From: Lanius collurio
Taxonomy: Eukaryota; Chordata; Aves; Passeriformes; Laniidae
DNA length: 64,000 nucleotides
Reading direction: 5' to 3'
Assembly: GCA_020086605.1 (NCBI GenBank)
Contig: JACBWW010000023.1
Coordinates: 4,855,018 to 4,919,017, forward strand
Made by a program: the position numbers and the translations under genes
Shown here: one piece after another, positions 57,327 to 64,000 of the stretch
Layout: the number at the start of each line of letters is the position of its first letter
Position numbering within the stretch: the stretch's first letter is position 1
The notes under the pieces: generated by a model
The model's input: the letters and a program-made list of their open reading frames with translations, nothing else
The model's database searches: none
What the model was told of the DNA's origin: nothing

Positions 57327-59439
57327 AGTGAGGGTATGAGCAAAAACCTGAGAGCAAAGGAAATTGCATCCCTGGGCTTAGAGGGTAGGCATTAGGAAGA
57401 AGAGAACACGACCTGCAAACTCCCTTCTCCATCCCTGTCTCTCCCCATACCAGCTGTGGGCCTCCTGCAGCACCCACCAGGGCTGATGAGGAGGGAGGGT
57501 CCCTCTGCAGGCACCAGGGGAAGGTGGTGCAAGCCCTGCACGCAGGCAGGGACAACATCCCCTCTGTGATAAAGCTGTTTCAGGCTGGAAGTGTTAGCAC
57601 TTTGAAATGGTAAATCACAGAGTGCCTCTGTTCAATCCTTACCCCACAGAGAATTATTGTAAAGTGCCAGCTGCATTTACATTCATATTTTTTTTTGTGG
57701 ACAGAGTCACAAAGGGAAGAGAATGACAATAAAAGCAGAGGTACATCACAGGGGAAAACAATCCCAGCCTCAACCACTACATGCAAATGCAGAGCAAAGC
57801 CTGGTAACTTCACATGGGTTTCGCTTGCTGCTGCTGGAACACTTCAGTTCCATTCATGAGCAGAGATCTAAAACCTGGCAGGATTATTAGACAATAAGAC
57901 TCCTTCCTTTGTCTCCTTTAATTTGCCTTGATAGATATGCAAAGCAGGGGAGCAAAAAGCTAAGCAGGTCTCTCTTATTGACAGAAGACAATTTCCAGAC
58001 CATAACCTACTTGCCTTTCTTTTAAGCTGCCTGGGAGAAAAACACTTGTGCTGGGTTTGAAGGCAGGAGGAGGGATGCAGGGTGGGGGAGATGGATGAAA
58101 CTTGGGAGTACCTGGAGGCCTCCTTACAGCCTGGCAGCCTGTTGTCCTGTTGCAGTTGATGCAAAGGAGAAGTTAACAAATGATAGTGTTTTTTAATTAG
58201 TGCATGGGGAATTCTTACCATGCAATAGACATGTCAATGTAACTTTAAGGTGTTAAAGAAAAAAGGGAAAAGTAACACCACCAGCCCTAGCCCTCCCAAG
58301 ACACAGCTTCAACCCCAGGCAATGTAAACAGTGGGAGAAGTTTTTCAACTGATTTTTTTGTTTCTGGGGCTGTTGTTCACATCTGGTGAAGCTGTCCCTG
58401 GGCTACTGCCATATGTAAGGACACAAGGTTTTATGACTTATTGTCTGTAAGATTTATGGAGATGATCTATGATCAGCAATTTTTCATATTCTTATATCCC
58501 AAGCAAGCACACAGAGGGCCATTCCCTGCAGAATAAGAAGGTGTAAACTGACACTGTCTCAGCACAGCGAGGCCACCAGCACAGATACCAAGCTCAGGGA
58601 CCGTGGTAGCAGCAGGGATGGGCCAAAGCACACAGGGAAATTCATGGTTTCCATTCCCTTCCCAAGACAAACAAGGGGCAAGAAGAGAAGCAGGAAATTA
58701 AAGAATTAAGATGAGCTACTCCAGCTCTTTTGTGATATGTTAATGAAATTGTATTATCTGCATTTATTAAGTTAAATTCCAAAGCATCCACAGCATTTCT
58801 CCAGGAAACACGTAAGCTTTGGTGCTAACAAAAAGGCCAACAACCCCAGGTGGCTCCTCCACATTTCCAGGGGAATCCCTGCAGGTTGGGGGGAGCAGAA
58901 TTCCCCAGCCCACAACTCTGGAGACAGCCCTGCCTGAGCCTCTGTGAATTTTAAAGGAAGGAAATGCCTTATCACAACATTTTGCTGATACACTGCCCCG
59001 GTTTTCAATGTCAGAAGCCTTCACCTTTCACTTACATCAGAACTGCCATGAATAAGGAGATCTAGTGGAAACAATAAACAAGAGGAAGTGAAAAATGTGC
59101 CAAGAGTTTTGGTTGGGTTGCAGCCATGCATGTTGTCTTTGACAGGTAGTCTGGCTGTTAATGAAGGACAAGGCCTTGTCACCATTAGCAGGACACCACA
59201 GGAAGGAAATAATCATCTTCACTGGCTGCTGTGATCATGCTCAGCACCTCTGTGCTCAAATTCTCCCCTCCCAGAGGTATTTTCCTCCACACACACTTTG
59301 CCTTTGCAATTGGCAATATTTTGCCTTGCAGGGAAAAACCAGTTCCTCTCCAACTCCCATCTGCTCTCCCAGCCACCAATGTCAGCTCACATCATCTCCC
59401 TCCTTGGGACAGGAGGAGGAAAGCCAACAAACACAAGTC
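57327..59439. other. Noncoding unique sequence
   Basis: No supported gene. An inverted repeat TGCATGG-(10)-CCATGCA lies at 58201-58224. G-rich runs near 58066-58093 could weakly favour a G-quadruplex on the plus strand. Frames are short and overlapping. Confidence 0.5.
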
Positions 59440-59462
59440 ATAATAATAATAATAATAATAAT
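59440..59462 (+). repeat. AAT trinucleotide microsatellite
   Basis: 23 bp of perfect ATA/AAT repeat (about 7.7 units), likely polymorphic in length. Confidence 0.95.
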
Positions 59463-62400
59463 CAGATTCTTGCAAAGTAAAGCAAACCTTAATTCCTTAA
59501 TCTGCACAGAAGAGGGTACAGTACTGGTAAAGTGCTGGAAGCAACCTTATTTCACCCATCATTATCAGAACACCAAAATCAAATGCCCAGTTGAGGTATA
59601 ACTTTGCAGTGCCATTCACAGACCCTTCTAAGAGCCACTGAATCCACCACTGATTTACACCTGATGACAGCCACCCCCTGACTGAGGCACCTGAACAACT
59701 ATTCTAAAAGATCACGTTACATCGACTTCTCTTATGTACAAACAAATCAGCCCATTTGACATATACAATCAATTCTTTGCTAGCCAAAAAGATTTGTTCC
59801 TTTCCCTAAAAAAAAAAGTAAATAAATAAATACAGGTGACACTGTTAAAAAGAAAAGTAAAAAGGAGGAGATCCGTAGGGTTACCAAAAGAATGTATTAG
59901 TCCAGTAGTGCACCTGCAGGTTTGGAAAAGAGTCTAGCACTGTGTGATCATTTTGACAGAGGCACTTGAAATAAATCAATAAAATTGATCAGTCAGCTGC
60001 ACCATCTATAGATGTGGATCAGAGTTCTGGGATGGCTGGCAGTGTTATTTTTACATAAAAAGTATGTGAATAATAAAAATGGCACAAGGGCACAAAGAGT
60101 GCGCTTGGGAAGCTGGGGTGGAAGGGAGCCCAGGATGAGCAGCAGGATGCTCCAGCCAGCCATGGGAGCCTGGCTCTGCAGCAAGCTTCCTGCAGAAAGA
60201 AGTGAGCAATGAAATGGAGACTGCTCCTGCAAGGGGAACTCTTGGTGTGAAAGGCTATGTCAGGCCCTGGCAGTAAAAATCCTGAGCATTCGTGTTAAAA
60301 GTGCCAGATTAAGAGAAAGCTTGAGGTCTGGGTGCTTTAATAAAGGTAGGAATTGATACCCTAACTCTCAGAGGAGGGTTTTTCAGAAAGTTCTCAACCT
60401 AAGCCTTGTTGAAACCACAGTATATAGCTGATATAAACTGATGCACTGATTTTGAGATGAGTTAAGCCAGTCTGTACCCACTGAGGGTCTTACCCACCTT
60501 TTTAAATATTATATTTTATCTCTAGTGAATCAAGGCAGAGATTGTCCCACCTTCCCCATATAAAATCCTCACTTGTGGACCTTGTGAAATGATGCAGTTC
60601 CTGGGTGACTTCTCGATTTGTCTTTAGTCAGACCTAAGCTCACAAAGCAGTATTTTAGTAACTAAGATTTCTGGTACACTGCCTCAATTCTGTTTCCTTT
60701 CAGGTCTGGGAACCAGAGGTGTTTGAACAAAGACTGAGAAACTCAGAAGTACCAATCGTGTCACCTGCTACACAGGACAGTTGCAAGGAGTCCCTCTATG
60801 ATGTTTGCTTGCTCTGTATCCCCAAAAAGCAGTGCAATAACTCCTCTGTTCACCTGCATTGGTTTTCTCCTCTCCAGTCACTGCCTTGTGCACTTCATGG
60901 GCTCCCTGCTCTTTATCAGCACTGAGGACTCTACATTTGCCATCTACAACAGGAACATTTAATGCAGCAATGCCCCATTCTAACGCTATGAAAGATTGTA
61001 TCTGAACAGAAAATGCACATTTGAAGCACAGCTCACTTCATTCACTCTGGATAACTGCCTACTACAATTATCAGGAAATGAAAAATATCACTTCACAGCC
61101 CTCTCTTTTCACATGTTGAAAAAACATATAAAGATCAGCACGAACACTACAGGGTCATTCATGCATGAGGCAAGAGTTTGCTCTGTTTCCATGATCTATC
61201 ACTGAACAGACAAAAGTCTGGGGCTTTACAAACGTAGGAGAGAATTTCTAATAATCACACATTGTGCATACATGTCCGCACAGCCTTTCAAAGCAAACAG
61301 AGTGAACACAAAATCTATAACAGTAATAGACTATCTTCACTTTATGGCAGAGTTCTGGAAAGTTTGAAGTAAATACTGTCACCAAGTTGCTGTTTAAAAA
61401 TGTGAAATGCAGAAAAATAAGAAAAATCATTATCTCTGCTGTGGATTCTTTCAGAATGAAAAAATTATAATTGTGGGAGTCAATGCATTTACAAGTGCTC
61501 CCAGGGTACTATGCAATGGATATACAGTGACCCACAAAGTGGGAGCACAGATTTAAAGGGGGAGTGTAAAACAGAATTATAAGAGGAGAGCATAAATAAC
61601 ACACAATGTAATAACCAGGGACTCAATTCTAGGGAGTCTATATATAATCCTTGTTTCCCACCCTCCCTCTTACAATGTTTCTGATATTGCTTTGACTTCA
61701 GCCTTCCTGGATAGACACTCAAACAGGAAAGGCTTCAGGTTTATTAAGTAGAAGTATTGAAATTGGCAAAATATCTGATTTGGTTCATGTTACATGCTTT
61801 ATAACATTGTTAAGCCTAATTAGGATGCTGCAGCACTCGAATAAATGAAGACATAGTTATTATTTCATAGGCTGCTACCCATTAAAACTAATACTTCCTC
61901 TGCTAAGAGGTGCAGACAGCAAAATCCACGATGCTCAGCCTTTCTACCAGAGTTATTGTGTGAAACAGCTGGACACCAGACTTACAGCCACCAAATTCCT
62001 GGAAAGATCTCCATTTTATGCAGGGAATGAGAAAAACACACCAAGCCAGTAAGTGAGATCAGGCTTGAATTTACACTCTTGTAAATTAAAGTAACAGCGA
62101 GGTGAAGGGAATCCCATCAGCACAAAGCTGGTGCAGGATCCAGCTCAGACCATGTCAGCCCCTCCACTGGAGCAACCCCCACGTGGGCTGTGCCCTGGAG
62201 ACCCCTTTTCACAGCCATAACATCATTTTGCAAAGCTGGTCACAGTACAAAGCAGTTCAGTTGTCTTCATCCTTTCACAGCAAAAGAAGCAGCCAAAAAC
62301 TGGTCTTACCCAGCAGTGTCTTGGCACAGAGCTTGTAGGAACCTGGCCACTGCAGCAGCCCTGCCCTGCCACACACGACATCTGCTTTGGGAACACCAGC

Positions 62401-63769
62401 CCTGCCTTTATAGCCATGCCAGACCTGCTGCAATGTGCCACACTTACTCTGGGAGTCAACAAAGCTTTTTTACCAAGGAACTCTTGGGAAGTCACCTTCC
62501 TCTGTTTTGCATTTGGGACCCTTCTCTACAAGAGTCTGGTAGTGCAGGTTTTTAAGTGTCAGACCATCAGCTTTGGTATTCCTGCAGCCTCCTACCTTAG
62601 AGGTGTGATTCCCAATGCCATTTATCCTTCCTGGGCCATCTGGGCTGGGAAGTTGCTGATCCTGAACCTCCAGGGGAGCCCCACAACATTCTGTGTTGAG
62701 CATACCCTGGGCCATCTTCCACCCCATCTTCCACAGAGATGGAATGGACACTTCAAGTGCTCTTCATACACCGTTAAAGTCCAGAAGTATTGCTGTCCTG
62801 TTTGCCACTGGGGAACTACAAAGTTCTCCCAGTCCTTCAGCTGATGACACAAAGGTATTGAGGGCATTGTGTGCCAAGGTTCAGATGTAACCCAAACTCA
62901 AGAAACCCAAGAGCCCTTAAAATCAGGAATTCATAGGGACTGTACCAACTGACCTGAAAGCACCTCCCCATAGGGAACTGATGAAGATGAGGCAACACTT
63001 GTGCCCAACCACCCTACCCACCCATACTAGTTCCCTGCCTTAATTAAATATTTTCTTAATTGATGCAAAATGTCATCAGTTTATGCTGGACTTTAGCTGA
63101 ACAGAGAAAACCCCATTCCAACCCACAGTGACTTAAATTTTCTCTATTCACTGTTCTTTTCCGGCCTGCTACAGGAAAAATGTGGCCTTGCCGCAATTGA
63201 CTTAAATTTAAAACCATTGACATATTATCTAACTCAATAAAAATCTTGCTAAAAAAAGGTGCATTGTACTCATTCTCCTTACAAATGGTAGGGAGGAAAA
63301 TGGGTATGGACTTCTTCTATGGCTTTTAGTTAATTTGCTATCAATGCCCAGCTGCTTTAGAGTAAATACAGGAACAGGGTGTCATATGGGTATCCTGAAG
63401 CAAAAGAAGAGAGGTTTCCTATTTCTTTGTTATACAGCAAAGATGGTATGCATGTTATCCAAAGATAATACAGGGGAAGAAATCAATTCTCTGTGTTGTT
63501 ACACAACCTTGCGTGCAAATGTAAACTTGGGGGGAAAAAAAAAAAAGTCCTATTCTATTATGCTGAGGTCATATGAAATCATTAGTGTGGTCTGATATGA
63601 ACATCAGAAAAAATAATAATAATGCCTCTCTATGTGAGGAGAAGTGCATCAACTAGAGGTTTTGATGTGTGAAGGGGTGAGGAGATTGCTCTGTTCAGCC
63701 CTAGGACGGATGGGATATTTGGGGATGAAGCAGTTGTTGTGCACGGTGGATTTCAGACAAACTTTGGGA
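59463..63769. other. Noncoding unique sequence
   Basis: No supported gene in about 4.3 kb. Minor simple sequence includes A-rich DNA with AAAT units at about 59809-59833 and G6 followed by A12 near 63529-63546. Frames at 62102-62890 on both strands (up to 142 codons) overlap in all phases. One contains the tetrapeptide ADDT near 62840, but its context does not match a reverse transcriptase. Confidence 0.55.
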
Positions 63770-64000
63770 TTTGAGCATGAAATCCGCCGACGCTCCTGGT
63801 CGCCCCTCTCGCTCCTCGCTGAGCCCGGCTGGAAAGGGGTGAGCGCTGTGCCGGCGTTCCTTGGTAACGCCGAGGCGAGGAATACATCTCTGCCGCCGCA
63901 GCCCCGGCATCCGGCGGCTGCCTCGCAAAGGAAATTCGGATTATTGCGTAATGAGTCAACACAAATATCATTATCGCGGCTGCGGTACCTGCTGGCAGAG
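63770..64000. promoter_or_regulatory. CpG-rich element running off the window, with bZIP motifs
   Basis: CpG-dense DNA (CCGCCGACGCTCC, GCCGGCGTTCC, GGTAACGCCGAGGCGAGG, GCCGCCGCAGCCCCGGCATCC) that passes into AT-richer sequence with packed motifs. These are ATTGCGTAAT at 63943-63952 (hybrid C/EBP and PAR-bZIP palindrome) sharing a base with TGAGTCA at 63952-63958 (AP-1). An imperfect palindrome GCGTTCCTTGGTAACGC (63854-63870) resembles an RFX X-box. The block is truncated by the window end. Promoter or enhancer cannot be distinguished. Confidence 0.45.

Noticed and set aside
58050..58095. G-rich run considered as a G-quadruplex
   Set aside because: Only three close GGG runs; the fourth is too far for a stable canonical fold.
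62830..62890. ADDTK-like peptide reminiscent of CR1 reverse transcriptase
   Set aside because: Only about five residues match; upstream and downstream residues do not follow the RT pattern.
1..64000. CRISPR arrays, operons, prophage or bacterial features
   Set aside because: Composition, absence of long genes, CR1-like tails and CpG depletion are those of vertebrate nuclear DNA.
1..64000. Endogenous retrovirus or LTR elements
   Set aside because: No paired LTRs, primer-binding site, polypurine tract with TG/CA ends or retroviral frames were found by eye.

Overview
This 64 kb window reads as vertebrate nuclear DNA, most likely from a bird. No protein-coding gene, rRNA or tRNA can be supported in it. 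The avian reading rests on two short 3'-terminal fragments that look like CR1 LINE tails (near 12.73 kb and 55.45 kb), a low density of interspersed repeats, general CpG depletion with a few sharp CpG-rich islands, and GC-rich minisatellites beside those islands. The species cannot be named from the sequence. All open frames are short, overlap on both strands and lack recognisable domains. The longest (up to 364 codons) exist only because two tandem arrays happen to lack stop codons.

Layout. 0-9.5 kb is unique noncoding sequence with two stretches that look like conserved regulatory elements (about 0.4-0.96 kb and 5.4-5.7 kb) and a small CpG cluster at 2.9 kb. 9.53-10.40 kb is a 9-bp minisatellite (consensus TGTGGTCAG) that begins at a 5-N assembly gap and runs directly into a CpG island (10.40-10.76 kb). 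10.8-16.4 kb is unique sequence with a CR1 tail and a polypurine tract. 16.4-17.7 kb is the most structured part: an AT-rich block with a 21-bp palindrome, a CpG island of about 590 bp, then a 27-unit, 14-bp minisatellite (consensus GCATCCCGGGCATT). 17.7-31.7 kb is mostly unremarkable, apart from a 64-bp perfectly alternating purine-pyrimidine microsatellite (23.53 kb) and a CpG-enriched stretch with a TATA-like box (23.94 kb) and a CTCF-like site (24.33 kb).

From 32 to 64 kb the sequence is again noncoding. It contains several AT-rich, motif-dense, repeat-free blocks resembling distal enhancers: 32.2-32.6, 33.2-33.7, 37.0-37.25, 39.06-39.3, 47.6-48.35 (with tandem GATA motifs and a short CpG-rich core) and 54.0-54.2 kb. 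The last 230 bp are CpG-rich and carry overlapping bZIP-type motifs; that element continues beyond the window.

Taken together, the window is best read as intergenic or deep intronic DNA of gene-desert type, with candidate cis-regulatory elements and two minisatellite/CpG-island pairs. Conservation, transcription and chromatin state cannot be judged from one sequence, so every regulatory call here is inference.
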